From NCBI GenBank assembly GCA_023440965.1, contig JAEZRC010000003.1:62001-126000 (forward strand): 64,000 bases of DNA. Direction: 5' to 3'. The translations under genes were made by a program, and so were the position numbers. Source of the DNA: Bacillota bacterium. Its GTDB lineage: Bacteria > Bacillota > Clostridia > Oscillospirales > Ruminococcaceae. Positions 14,896-24,229 of this stretch are shown one piece after another. Position 1 is the first letter of the stretch; each line of letters opens with the position of its first letter. The notes under the pieces are model-generated. The model saw only the letters and a list, made by a program, of their open reading frames with translations. It made no database searches and was not told the DNA's origin.

Positions 14896-17367
14896 TTATC
14901 TTAAATCAGGTGTGAGGTTTTTTTGATTGAAAAGCTCAAAATTATAATCAACAGATAGGTTAAGAAGGCTTACTACAGCATTCTGCAAACCATTTACATC
15001 ACCTGTTACAAGAGATAACTGTCCTTTGCCCTTCCATTCAAGAGCTTCTGCTATATTTGAATATGAGCAGGCTGGCGTTGAAAGCTGTAATAATGCAAGC
15101 TTTAAAAAATCAAAGTTGTTAAGCATTACTCTTGTTTTCAACGAAATTATTTTATCAAGGACTTCTTTCTTATTCTGTGCGTCATCGTATTCTTTCCTGA
15201 GCATTTCAAGAGTGAACATATCGCTGTCACTACCATATAATCTGACGGCTTTTTCCGTCCTTGAAAGCTCAAGGTTATCTGCCATTCCTGAATTCTTGCT
15301 GACTAGATTTTTTTCAAAGTCCTGAATTTCACCCTTTGTTTCATTAAAAGCATGCAGAACGTCGATTATCCTGTCATCATCAATGCCGACAAGCTGTTTA
15401 CACTGATTGAATTCGGTCTGTACGTCCTTAAGCTTCCTCATAAGCTGTGCAAGAATAATCATATCGTCATTGTCAAGGTCTTTTCTAACTTGAATTACCT
15501 TAAGTAGAGTGTCAAGCTCCTTTTCCATATTATCAATACTGTCCTTAAGATTGAGTGGCTCACAGTTGTACATAAACTTATTTTCAATCTGGAGGTCAAG
15601 ATGAGGAACATATGCTGAAACCTCAATTCGTCTTGATTCATCGATAGTTATCGAAACTTCAATTTCAAAGCCTTCAGGGATAGGTCTTCTGAGCATTTCT
15701 CCCTTAATGTAGACATTACCAATCCATTCGTTAAGCGTGAGGTATTTATTTTCGCCTTCCCATATTTTAATTGCAATAAAATCCTCGCTGTCTGGCGCAA
15801 GTGTCTTGTTGGAAATATATCGCTTAATTGCTTTAGCTGGGAGCTGTGTCCCCTTTTTTATCATAACATCAAGGGTGCTTTCGCCATCCTTGATTTTTTC
15901 AACACAGATTGAATGTGGAATTGGTGGTGAAGAAGTCTGCAAAGCATTTTCATTATGTCTTACAGTAAAGCTATTATTTTCGACTTCTATTACATTACCA
16001 AAGCTGTCCCGTGCTCTTAAAATAAAGAAATTCAGAACATCAGGCTGAAGTACAATATCAACATCAAATATGCCCTTATGGCTATCAACAAGACTCACCC
16101 AACCACTTGACCAAATACCTGTTACATTGTCAATAGTAACCTCTTTTATATTAAATCTTGTTGCATTGACAATCTTTCCGACTATATTAACAGACTTTTC
16201 AGAAGTAAGCGGAGGGTATTCAATTTTGGCAAATAACTTTGATTTTTTTGCAGGTGTTGTCGGTGCTGATGACTTTACCTTTACGGTTGAACCATATATT
16301 GCGGCACCTCTTGCCACAACTGTTATGGGATCAATTGAAATATCAAGCGGAGCGGAAAACTCCTCGGATAATCTTTCTCTTATATACGGAATAAGGGTTG
16401 TCCCGCCGACGAGAATTATTTTATTCAAAGCTGATTTTTCAATTTCAGCTTCATTGACAGATTTTATTGCAAGACAAACAGAGCTTTCAACAAGCTCTGA
16501 AATTATATTATTAAATTCATTCCGTGTAATATTGATAGTGAGTTCTATGAACTCGCCGTCCATATCCTCACCAATATCATAAATATCTATAACAGCATTT
16601 TCAGACGTACTTAAGGTCTTTTTAGCAGTTTCAGCAAAAACACGCAAACGCCTTTTTATATTCTCAATTGCCTGTGCATTTTCAGTAAGACGATATTTTT
16701 CTTTAATAGCAGGGAAAATCAATTTATCAACAAGCAATGTATCAATATTCTTACCACCAAGACGATTATCGCCCTGATGATTTATAACAGAAAGCTGGTT
16801 TTCAAAGGTTGATACTATCGCAATATCTAATGTTCCACCACCAAAGTCAAAGACCATCCAGTACTGATTTTTAGAATCAGGCTTCATTCCGTATGCAATT
16901 GCAGCCGAGATAGGCTCCTGAAGAAGAACTATGTTGTCAAGCCCAGCAAGCTTTCCAGCTTGAGTGGTTGCATCACATTGTCTTGTGTCAAAGCTCGCTG
17001 GAACTGTTATCACAGCATCGGTCAAAGGCGAGCCTGTCTGTCTTAAAACATCCTCACGAATTGACTTTAAAATTTCTGCTGAAAGCTCAACAGGAGTCAT
17101 TTTTCTGCCTGTTGAAGCAAAAGTTTCATTATGGAGAATTCCCATAAAGCGCTTGAATTCAGAGGCAGTATTTTCAGGCTCAAGGACAATTTTGTCATAA
17201 GCCTTTCTTCCGACAAACATTCTGCCCCTTTTATCAATATGCAAGACAGATGGTGTTACGTTCATATTATCAAGATTTTGAAAAACAACTACGTCAGAAA
17301 GTGTTGTTCTTGCAGCACATGAATTTGTTGTACCAAGGTCAATTCCATAGTTATAGAACTTATCCAT
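14896..17367 (-). CDS. Divergent Hsp70 (DnaK-like) with inserted beta domain and long helical tail
   Basis: An 823-residue Hsp70 relative, much longer than DnaK (about 610-640). The ATPase domain (1-360) is intact by eye: IDLGTTNS at 9-16, FDFGGGTLDIAI at 173-184 and LVGGTTLIPYIRERL at 319-333. Residues 375-470 form an extra beta-rich, Ig-like segment not found in DnaK. Residues 485-595 (MIKKGTQLPAKA, IKIWEGENKY, IGNVYIKGEM, EGFEIEVSITIDESRRIEVSA) match the pattern of the DnaK beta substrate domain. The rest is alpha-helical lid and tail. The usual EEVD/VDADYE tail is absent. Its ATG overlaps the GrpE-like gene by eight bases, so the two are translated together. Confidence 0.88.
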   Translation of the reverse strand: MDKFYNYGIDLGTTNSCAARTTLSDVVVFQNLDNMNVTPSVLHIDKRGRMFVGRKAYDKIVLEPENTASEFKRFMGILHNETFASTGRKMTPVELSAEILKSIREDVLRQTGSPLTDAVITVPASFDTRQCDATTQAGKLAGLDNIVLLQEPISAAIAYGMKPDSKNQYWMVFDFGGGTLDIAIVSTFENQLSVINHQGDNRLGGKNIDTLLVDKLIFPAIKEKYRLTENAQAIENIKRRLRVFAETAKKTLSTSENAVIDIYDIGEDMDGEFIELTINITRNEFNNIISELVESSVCLAIKSVNEAEIEKSALNKIILVGGTTLIPYIRERLSEEFSAPLDISIDPITVVARGAAIYGSTVKVKSSAPTTPAKKSKLFAKIEYPPLTSEKSVNIVGKIVNATRFNIKEVTIDNVTGIWSSGWVSLVDSHKGIFDVDIVLQPDVLNFFILRARDSFGNVIEVENNSFTVRHNENALQTSSPPIPHSICVEKIKDGESTLDVMIKKGTQLPAKAIKRYISNKTLAPDSEDFIAIKIWEGENKYLTLNEWIGNVYIKGEMLRRPIPEGFEIEVSITIDESRRIEVSAYVPHLDLQIENKFMYNCEPLNLKDSIDNMEKELDTLLKVIQVRKDLDNDDMIILAQLMRKLKDVQTEFNQCKQLVGIDDDRIIDVLHAFNETKGEIQDFEKNLVSKNSGMADNLELSRTEKAVRLYGSDSDMFTLEMLRKEYDDAQNKKEVLDKIISLKTRVMLNNFDFLKLALLQLSTPACSYSNIAEALEWKGKGQLSLVTGDVNGLQNAVVSLLNLSVDYNFELFNQKNLTPDLR

Positions 17368-17782
17368 TTTTATCTTTCACCTTATTTTTTAAAGCAGAGC
17401 TTGTTCTTTTTCTTGTTGAATTGTTTTTGGTCATTGATGATTTTGATATCGGCTTTTTCTTAAAAGTATAAGGCTTTGATATAACTACCTGCCCTCTTGA
17501 AATAACTTCATCATGTTCAATGACAATTGGCGCCATAACTTCAGTGATAACCGACGGCTTTCTGCTTTTACTTGAAGTATCCTCCACACAAATAACATCA
17601 ACTGCTAGTCCGGAGTCATATTCCTGCTGTAAAGGATCAACAATCTTTATTCCCATTCCCTCAAGATATTCACTTATTACCCTTATTGAGCTTTCGGCTG
17701 GAAGCTTTTTATCAACATCAGCCTTATCCAGCCATTTTTCAAGTCGCCATTTTGCAACAGCAAGTGATTTTATATCCGCCAT
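17360..17782 (-). CDS. Small GrpE-like protein, possible nucleotide exchange factor for the divergent Hsp70
   Basis: A 140-residue protein. Residues 44-103 (GIKIVDPLQQEYDSGLAVDVI, then ITEVMAPIVIEHDEVISRGQVVIS) follow the pattern of the GrpE beta-wing domain, where IDPLG.PFDP..HEAV, T..E....GY and R.LR.A.V.V are conserved. The long N-terminal GrpE helix is replaced by only about 40 residues, and a strongly basic tail (108-140) is added. The match is by pattern and may be wrong. It lies between the J-like and Hsp70-like genes, ten bases after one and overlapping the other, where an exchange factor would be expected. Confidence 0.5.
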   Translation of the reverse strand: MADIKSLAVAKWRLEKWLDKADVDKKLPAESSIRVISEYLEGMGIKIVDPLQQEYDSGLAVDVICVEDTSSKSRKPSVITEVMAPIVIEHDEVISRGQVVISKPYTFKKKPISKSSMTKNNSTRKRTSSALKNKVKDKNG

Positions 17783-17791
17783 TTATTACTC

Positions 17792-20137
17792 CTATTTTAA
17801 AACAAATAAGTAAAGTGCAGCACCTCCGCCACCAAGAAGAAGTGTAAGCCAGAAAATTGTTCCTATAAGGCTGCTCGTCTTCCTTTGTGAACGTTTCTGA
17901 AAACTCATATTCTCATATGTTTTGATATTAAAATCATTGTTAAGGTATGTTTTTTCGCCTATATTCATTCTATATCCGTCGTCTTCACCATGTACTTCAT
18001 GTACACCTTGACGATCGGCAATTATTCCGTCCATCTGTTTTGCCTTATGCTGTACTGGTGAAACCAGTTGTTCAGTTGCGATCATATCCACTTGATCCAT
18101 TTTATATTGAGAATTTACTTTTTCGGCTGCCTTAACCTCAACATCATTATTGACAATTGCAAGATCATCCATTATACATTTGTTGTTTCTACCATCCTGA
18201 GTAATCTTTGCATAAATATTATCTGAAACGTTTACTCCATCAAGAAGACTAATTCTTCCACTGTTCTCGTCATCATTAATGTTGTTATTTTGAAATAGTA
18301 CACCGTTTGAATAACTGTCATGTTCATAACGTTCACTATAATAGTTCTGTCCATTAACAGAATAATATCTTTCTCCGTCTTCCTCAATCTGCTTAAGCAA
18401 TCTCTTAATAGGATCATCATCCTCCTTATGTACTGGATCAGGTATCTCTTGAACAGGAATATGCTTTGATATTGTATTGTTATGAACATCAGACCCCAAA
18501 ACAACAGTATGCTGTGTTGATACAAAGACTTTTTCTTCTTTTCCCGTTTCTATCTGTTTTAACAATCTTTGCAGTTCATCGTCAGGTCGTGGTTTAATCA
18601 GTGGGGCTTGTTTAACTTTCGGTGCTTGCGCAACAATCTTTGATGGAATATTCTTTTCAGAAAATATTTCAGGCTCATTTTCTACAACAGGCTCGTCATC
18701 CATAATATCAGCAAGGATTACTGTTGTGTCATTTGTTTTTCCTTCAGGTTCTGTCCCTTGAATTTGCCTTAAAAGATTTTTAATTTCGTCGTCAGTATTA
18801 ATTTTCTGTGATTTCTGTACCGGTGGTTTAATTATTTCAGGCTTTACAGCTTCAGCAACAGGTGATGGCTCTGTATTCTTTATAGCTGGCGTAGCAGGAG
18901 TATCAATCTTGCCAGACTTGATATGGCCAAGAAGCTTCATTATTTCATTATCAGTATCAGAAATTGCTGGCTTTGGCTTTGCATTAAAGCTTAAGGATTC
19001 TTTTTCTGGTTTTGATTCATTCTCGGATATATAATTATTTTCATTTGTCTTTACTGTATTTTCAATTAAAACAGCATCAATCTCTAGTGCGTTAAAATTC
19101 TTCGTAGCTTCAAGTTTGTCAGTACTGACACCATCTATTGAATCAAGAACAGCCTCATTTTTCAAAACAAATTCCTTAAGCTCGTCAACTGCAGATGGTT
19201 TTATTGCATCAATTTCAGCTTCGTTCTTAAGCTTAAAGTCCTTGAGCTCGGAAGTGTTTGCCGGTTTAATTTCGTCAATAACAGGATTGTTCTTTATTAC
19301 ATTTTGTTTAAGCACTGTTGTATCTTCGACTTTGATTGATTTATTATCGGCAGGAGTTGTTTTCTGTGGTTTCTCAGGAATTTTATCTTTAAAAAAATTT
19401 TCTTTGTTAACTTCTTCAGATGTAACTTGTACTGCTGGGGTAGGTACATTTACTGCAACTCCCTCATCTTTTTCGTCAGCTTTTGTATCTTCCTTTGCAC
19501 GTTTCTGCTTTTTGACAGCCTCAAGCATTTCCTTTGCAGAAATAATGTTGTGACTTCCTTCAACAACTTTTTTAAGAGGACTTAAAATAATATTACAGAA
19601 TGCCTCATGGAATTCCTCATAGCAGTCCTTATTATCAACTATATCATTCTGTGACAAGCGGTTATCAAAAACTTCCTTCCACTTGACAGCAGAAGTATTA
19701 ATCATTTCATCAATACGATTGCATAATCGCTCCCACATATCCATATGTATAAAGCCCATGTCATTTTCAAGGAGCCACAGATAGCATCCTAAAAATGCAT
19801 CATATGTTGTAGTTGCTTCAAGAAGCGTAGACACTCTTATCATTGTCAGTGGTGCAGTATATTTGATACTACTGAATGCAAATACTTTACTTTCCATAGT
19901 ACTGGTTGCAGAATATACCTTGCTAAGCATTTCAAGAGAATACTTCGGAAGACTCAGACGATCAATACTGATAACTCTGCTGTAATTCTCAACCGCATTG
20001 AAATTTATCAGTTTCTGAAGTCGCATATATGCAGACAAAACCGCATCATTTGATGCAGTACATGATAGCCCTAAAAGATGATATGGGTTTTCAGAAAAAA
20101 ATCTTAATTCTTCTCTTACAAATGTTTTTGTTGCCAT
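17792..20137 (-). CDS. Membrane-anchored J-like protein with repeated short motifs
   Basis: A 781-residue protein. Residues 14-50 (FSENPYHLLGLSCTASNDAVLSAYMRLQKLINF) resemble helices I-II of a J domain but no HPD motif follows. Residues 51-210 look helical. From 215 to 750 it is low-complexity and acidic, with two repeat sets: about three tandem 23-residue units at 285-355 (ID.IKP....ELK.F.LKNEA) and four copies of D(D/N)E(I/L)..LL.QI at 395-406, 448-459, 518-529 and 573-584. A single hydrophobic segment at 756-779 ends the chain, so it is tail-anchored with the bulk in the cytoplasm. The ATG follows CGGAGGG. It is the first gene of the Hsp70/AAA+ unit. Confidence 0.75.
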   Translation of the reverse strand: MATKTFVREELRFFSENPYHLLGLSCTASNDAVLSAYMRLQKLINFNAVENYSRVISIDRLSLPKYSLEMLSKVYSATSTMESKVFAFSSIKYTAPLTMIRVSTLLEATTTYDAFLGCYLWLLENDMGFIHMDMWERLCNRIDEMINTSAVKWKEVFDNRLSQNDIVDNKDCYEEFHEAFCNIILSPLKKVVEGSHNIISAKEMLEAVKKQKRAKEDTKADEKDEGVAVNVPTPAVQVTSEEVNKENFFKDKIPEKPQKTTPADNKSIKVEDTTVLKQNVIKNNPVIDEIKPANTSELKDFKLKNEAEIDAIKPSAVDELKEFVLKNEAVLDSIDGVSTDKLEATKNFNALEIDAVLIENTVKTNENNYISENESKPEKESLSFNAKPKPAISDTDNEIMKLLGHIKSGKIDTPATPAIKNTEPSPVAEAVKPEIIKPPVQKSQKINTDDEIKNLLRQIQGTEPEGKTNDTTVILADIMDDEPVVENEPEIFSEKNIPSKIVAQAPKVKQAPLIKPRPDDELQRLLKQIETGKEEKVFVSTQHTVVLGSDVHNNTISKHIPVQEIPDPVHKEDDDPIKRLLKQIEEDGERYYSVNGQNYYSERYEHDSYSNGVLFQNNNINDDENSGRISLLDGVNVSDNIYAKITQDGRNNKCIMDDLAIVNNDVEVKAAEKVNSQYKMDQVDMIATEQLVSPVQHKAKQMDGIIADRQGVHEVHGEDDGYRMNIGEKTYLNNDFNIKTYENMSFQKRSQRKTSSLIGTIFWLTLLLGGGGAALYLFVLK

Positions 20138-20166
20138 AACGCCCTCCGAATTATTATATTTATAAT

Positions 20167-20195
20167 ATTATACTATACATAGCAGATTAAAGCAA
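20167..20195 (-). promoter_or_regulatory. Promoter of the J-like/Hsp70/AAA+ unit
   Basis: On the minus strand TTGCTT (20195-20190), 17 bp, TATAAT (20172-20167), about 30 bases before the J-like ATG. No heat-shock CIRCE palindrome is visible next to it. Confidence 0.75.
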
Positions 20196-20268
20196 TAATT
20201 TTTGGTAAAAATAAGCATTTATTTTACGATTATATTAATACTTTTTGTATTTAATATTTTTTGCCAAC

Positions 20269-20299
20269 AAAAAAACGGAGCCATAAGGCTCCGTTTTTT
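20269..20299 (-). terminator. Terminator after the YfhO-like gene
   Basis: A perfect stem AAAACGGAGCC / GGCTCCGTTTT with a four-base loop and seven T on the minus strand, overlapping the stop codon region of the YfhO gene. Confidence 0.85.
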
Positions 20300-22985
20300 A
20301 TAATAATAATCTACAGATAATATAAAGTAAAACAGGCAGGATATAAATAATAATAAATACTATTCGAGAAATTCCCATAAATCCATAATAAACAGTATTC
20401 TCTAATATTTTATTGCTCTTATATCGGAATTTTGACAATAGAATACTAACAGCGACAAGCAGAATTACTCCAACTGTACCAATTATCAATCCTGTTCTCA
20501 AAGCATAGGTATGATATTCAAGCTTAACATTATTTTTGCCTTTTTCAAGTGGTATTGCCATGAATGCATCAAGTACTTTTTCGGCGCTGACTTTTTTATC
20601 GTTTACATATACATCAAAGCCTTTATTAAACGGTATAGAAAGCAAAAGCATTTGATTATTGTTGTCTGCGGTTGCATCTGCTGTAATTATATCACCTTTG
20701 ATTTTTATATCAGCAGATTTAACAGAATTATTTAGGGTTGCCAGCTTGTCAAGATCCATTCCAAAAATGCCAAACGAATCTGTCGAACCGTTCTTTAGTA
20801 CAGAAACTGAAATATCAACTTTTTCATTCTCAAAGGTTCCAAGACAAAGCATACCGTTATTGTACTTGTTTGGATACTGAACCTCATATATTCTATGATT
20901 AACATAAATATTAAAGCTACAATTTATCGGTTCGTTAAGATTTGTTGTAAGTTTGTCAAAACAATCAAAATAAAGATTTTGTCTTCCTGTTACATTAATT
21001 TCATAATTAACCAAACCAGCATTGGCATTTGACTTTTTATACTCAATCCTGTCACCGACTTTTTCAATAGATACACCCTCAGTTGAAAGATAATCATAAG
21101 ATGTAATAATATTCTCCTCTTTGTCAGTAAGGATGTTATAGAGCGTATTCTGAAAATCCATACGTTTTGTGTCAGGAATTTTTTTGTGTGCCATTATTTT
21201 ATCTTTTGAAACAATATTACCAAGTGAAAGATTAAACTCATTCTTGTGAATATAATATGATTCATCAGTATACACCGCACCCTTACGGCCATTGTTGTCA
21301 AAAACATCATAAAGGGTATATTTATTCCCCATAAAAGCATCTGTCAATACAGTAGAGCCGTTCGAGTTAACCTCCATCCAATAGGATGAATAGCCGAGCT
21401 TTTTCATAGCAAAAATATAATTTTGGTCAATAAGCGAGGTATAGTGAGCAAGAGAATTATATCCCATTGCTCCGATAAGATTTACATCAAAGTATTTGTT
21501 GTTTGTCTTTAGGCGATAAACGCTGTTATCATAAATTCTGTTTTCAAGGTTTACAGCCATAGAATATCGATTTGTTTCTCTTGCGCCGTTTCCAACATAA
21601 ACAGCACAGTTAAATACCCCTTCTGTTACAACAAAAAGACAAAGGAAAACTGAAAAGGTGCGTTTCCCAATCCTGCCAATAAAATACTGACCGAAAAAAA
21701 TCATCAGCACAATTAAAGCAACAAGAGTGTATTTTATAATGGTCCAAAGCGAAGCGTCCGAACCCCAAAGGGTTGTTGAATAACTCTTTAATACTTCAGA
21801 ATTAGCAATAAAAAATACTCTGATAAAAATACCGAACATCGCTATTATAAATAATAATACTATTATAGTGGAAAGCTTTTTCTTTCTTTGTGTTGTATCA
21901 TTAAGTGAGTTAAGCTTTGATATTATTTCTGCAATAAGAGCCAGCCCCATTAATACAGTTATATAGCCATATCTGACAGGGAACGCCTGATAGCTACCCG
22001 TATGCCACATTTTATTGATTGGCTCAATAATAACAGGAATAACCATCAGCACAAACATCCAGAAGACAACTTTTACTTCTTTTTTCTTATTCAATCTTAA
22101 ATAAACTGCATATGGAATTGCAACAACAAGCATTGTGGTTGCAAACAAAAACCCAAGGGTTGTCGGTAATGCTGTGAAGAAAGCCCCGTTCACAAGATTA
22201 CCTATTACATTAACTCCACGTGCGGAATTCCTATACTGAAACAGGGCTGATATAAGAACAGGCGCAGTAATAAGAAGTGCAAGAACTGTTCCAATACCAA
22301 AGTGGACTAATATCTTTTTCTTGTTCTCATTTTTGCATGAAAGAACTATATACGCAAGGAAGTAAAAGATTAAGAACAATGCTATCATATAGCCAAGATA
22401 GAACTGAAATAGTATCATCAAAGATAAAGTGACAGTATATGGTGCTATTTTATATTCATTGATAAGCTTATCCATCGCAATTAACAGCAATGGGAACATA
22501 TACATTACATCAAGCCATGTATGGAGCTGATAGAACATCATACTGTATCCACACAATGCATATGCAACAGAAAGTGCAATGTTCTGAAGTGGTGTCAGCT
22601 TTTTAAAGAAATGTGAGAAGAATATTGACGCAGTAATTGAGCTGGTCATAATCTTCATAAGTATCATAATATTGATATAAAATACTAAATTGCTCTTACT
22701 GATAAACCCAGCCAGTAATGAAAAAGGACTTGATGCAAGGAAGAGAAATATACCAGTGTAATCCATTCCGCCAGCATTCACCATTGAAAAAAAAGGTCCC
22801 TTAGTACCACACAGAATATCATGAAACTGTATAAGTACAGGCAAGTTCTGCTGTGACATATCACCCCAGTTAAGAGCATTTTTTCCGAATGGAAAAAGAT
22901 CAAAACTGTTAAAGGTATATAAAATTATTGCCATTACAATCAATGGTGCAAATAAGTATTCAAAGTGCTTTCTGCTTGTCCGCAT
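20298..22985 (-). CDS. YfhO-family integral membrane protein (GT-C glycosyltransferase type)
   Basis: An 895-residue membrane protein with about 12-13 hydrophobic segments in the first 450 residues, a large external beta-rich domain (about 480-830) and two closing hydrophobic segments. The opening DLFPFGKNALNWGDMSQQNLPVLIQFHDIL followed by GPFFSMVNAGGMD is the conserved first loop of YfhO proteins, with acidic residues expected in a GT-C active site. B. subtilis YfhO is linked to glycosylation of lipoteichoic acid; the role here is inferred. ATG 22985 follows TTGGGGGAACTT. It is monocistronic. Confidence 0.85.
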   Translation of the reverse strand: MRTSRKHFEYLFAPLIVMAIILYTFNSFDLFPFGKNALNWGDMSQQNLPVLIQFHDILCGTKGPFFSMVNAGGMDYTGIFLFLASSPFSLLAGFISKSNLVFYINIMILMKIMTSSITASIFFSHFFKKLTPLQNIALSVAYALCGYSMMFYQLHTWLDVMYMFPLLLIAMDKLINEYKIAPYTVTLSLMILFQFYLGYMIALFLIFYFLAYIVLSCKNENKKKILVHFGIGTVLALLITAPVLISALFQYRNSARGVNVIGNLVNGAFFTALPTTLGFLFATTMLVVAIPYAVYLRLNKKKEVKVVFWMFVLMVIPVIIEPINKMWHTGSYQAFPVRYGYITVLMGLALIAEIISKLNSLNDTTQRKKKLSTIIVLLFIIAMFGIFIRVFFIANSEVLKSYSTTLWGSDASLWTIIKYTLVALIVLMIFFGQYFIGRIGKRTFSVFLCLFVVTEGVFNCAVYVGNGARETNRYSMAVNLENRIYDNSVYRLKTNNKYFDVNLIGAMGYNSLAHYTSLIDQNYIFAMKKLGYSSYWMEVNSNGSTVLTDAFMGNKYTLYDVFDNNGRKGAVYTDESYYIHKNEFNLSLGNIVSKDKIMAHKKIPDTKRMDFQNTLYNILTDKEENIITSYDYLSTEGVSIEKVGDRIEYKKSNANAGLVNYEINVTGRQNLYFDCFDKLTTNLNEPINCSFNIYVNHRIYEVQYPNKYNNGMLCLGTFENEKVDISVSVLKNGSTDSFGIFGMDLDKLATLNNSVKSADIKIKGDIITADATADNNNQMLLLSIPFNKGFDVYVNDKKVSAEKVLDAFMAIPLEKGKNNVKLEYHTYALRTGLIIGTVGVILLVAVSILLSKFRYKSNKILENTVYYGFMGISRIVFIIIYILPVLLYIICRLLL

Positions 22986-23061
22986 AAGTTCCCCCAAAGT
23001 AAATCATTACGCTTATTTTTAACTTAATTTACCGATGTCATACAAAAAATATTGTTCAAAA

Positions 23062-23682
23062 TTACACTTCTGCCTTATTCTTTTTTACAAGTAATTTTAT
23101 TCCGAAGAATATAAGGAAAGCCCCGACCAGAATATTAAGAATATTTATAACAATGCCAGGAATAAAGCTACCAATAAAATATCCGAATAAAGCAATACCT
23201 GACAGAAAAATCAATGTTGAAAGGACGCAGCCTGCGCCAAAAAGGAAAAGCTGAAATCTGGTGAGATTATTATCAGCTATCTGAGTTGTGAAAACTCCGC
23301 CCCAAAAAATTATAGTAAGCGGGTTTGATGCTGTGAGAATTATTCCCTGAAGAAAAAGGTTGCCACTTTTATAATCTGAAAATAGGGAGATATTCGGTAG
23401 AATATTAATATCAAACACATTCAAAATTGTATTCAACCCGAAGAATACAAGGATAATGCAACCGATTATTTTGACGGCTATTTTCACCTTATCTTTTGCT
23501 ATAATGGCTGATGCCCCTAATCCCGACAAAGCAATATAAAATGCATCTATAAGTGCTATCGCAAGTACAAGATACATTCCGCTTAAAATTCCACAATCAA
23601 CTGCCGTGTTTAGAACCATTAGGCACATTGGTCCGACAGCAAGCTGAAGAATCATTCCAAATTTCAGTCCTTTTAATACCAT
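23062..23682 (-). CDS. LysE-family amino-acid exporter
   Basis: A 206-residue membrane protein with six hydrophobic segments, the LysE/RhtB layout. FGMILQLAVGPMCLMVLNTAVDCGILSG in segment 1 and GIILTASNPLTIIFWGGVF in the middle are the typical family motifs. It would export amino acids or related metabolites; substrate unknown. ATG 23682 follows CGGAGGAATATT. It lies 48 bases downstream of an Rrf2 regulator gene on the same strand, with a terminator between them. Confidence 0.88.
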   Translation of the reverse strand: MVLKGLKFGMILQLAVGPMCLMVLNTAVDCGILSGMYLVLAIALIDAFYIALSGLGASAIIAKDKVKIAVKIIGCIILVFFGLNTILNVFDINILPNISLFSDYKSGNLFLQGIILTASNPLTIIFWGGVFTTQIADNNLTRFQLFLFGAGCVLSTLIFLSGIALFGYFIGSFIPGIVINILNILVGAFLIFFGIKLLVKKNKAEV

Positions 23683-23705
23683 AATATTCCTCCGTTTTAT
23701 AACTG

Positions 23706-23732
23706 TGAAAAGGCGGGTATTCCTCCGCCTTT
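23706..23732 (-). terminator. Terminator after the Rrf2 gene
   Basis: A stem AAAGGCGG / CCGCCTTT around a seven-base loop ends in TTTT on the minus strand and touches the Rrf2 stop codon. Confidence 0.7.
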
Positions 23733-24168
23733 AGATTATATAATCATATCCTGTAAGTTGCTTTTGCCTGTTTACAAGATCCTCAAGTGTAATATTGTCT
23801 ACTACGTTGTTTATTGCATTGTTAAGCTCCTGCCATACCTCAAGAGTAACACACGAGGATGCACGATCACATTGATTATTCTCATCATCAAGGCAGGCTA
23901 CTGGTGCAAGGCTGCCTTCCATAACTCTGAGAACATCACCCACTGTATATTCAGCAGGACTTTTTGAAAGCATATATCCGCCCTTTGCACCGCGAATGCT
24001 TTTTACAAGGCCTGATTTACTAAGCTGGTTGATAATCTGTTCAGAATATTTATCTGAAATTCCCTGACGCGCAGAAATATCCTTTAATGAAATATAGCTT
24101 CCATTATTGTTTATAGACAGGTCAACCATCATCCTCAAAGCATATCTGCCTTTTGTGGAAATCTTCAT
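23731..24168 (-). CDS. Rrf2-family transcription regulator (IscR/CymR-like)
   Basis: A 145-residue winged-helix protein starting MKISTKGRYALRMMVDLS, the standard Rrf2 opening. The recognition region YISLKDISARQGISDKYSEQIINQLSKSGLVKSIRGAKGGYML is typical. Three Cys in ACLDDENNQCDRASSC (about 92-107) could bind an Fe-S cluster as in IscR, with spacing C-x7-C-x5-C. No cysteine-synthesis or Fe-S assembly genes adjoin, so its target set cannot be read here. GGGGAGGATATT precedes the ATG. Confidence 0.9.
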   Translation of the reverse strand: MKISTKGRYALRMMVDLSINNNGSYISLKDISARQGISDKYSEQIINQLSKSGLVKSIRGAKGGYMLSKSPAEYTVGDVLRVMEGSLAPVACLDDENNQCDRASSCVTLEVWQELNNAINNVVDNITLEDLVNRQKQLTGYDYII

Positions 24169-24229
24169 AATATCCTCCCCTGATTTTTAATAATAATATA
24201 TTACCACAAAACCAATAGGAATTCAAGAG

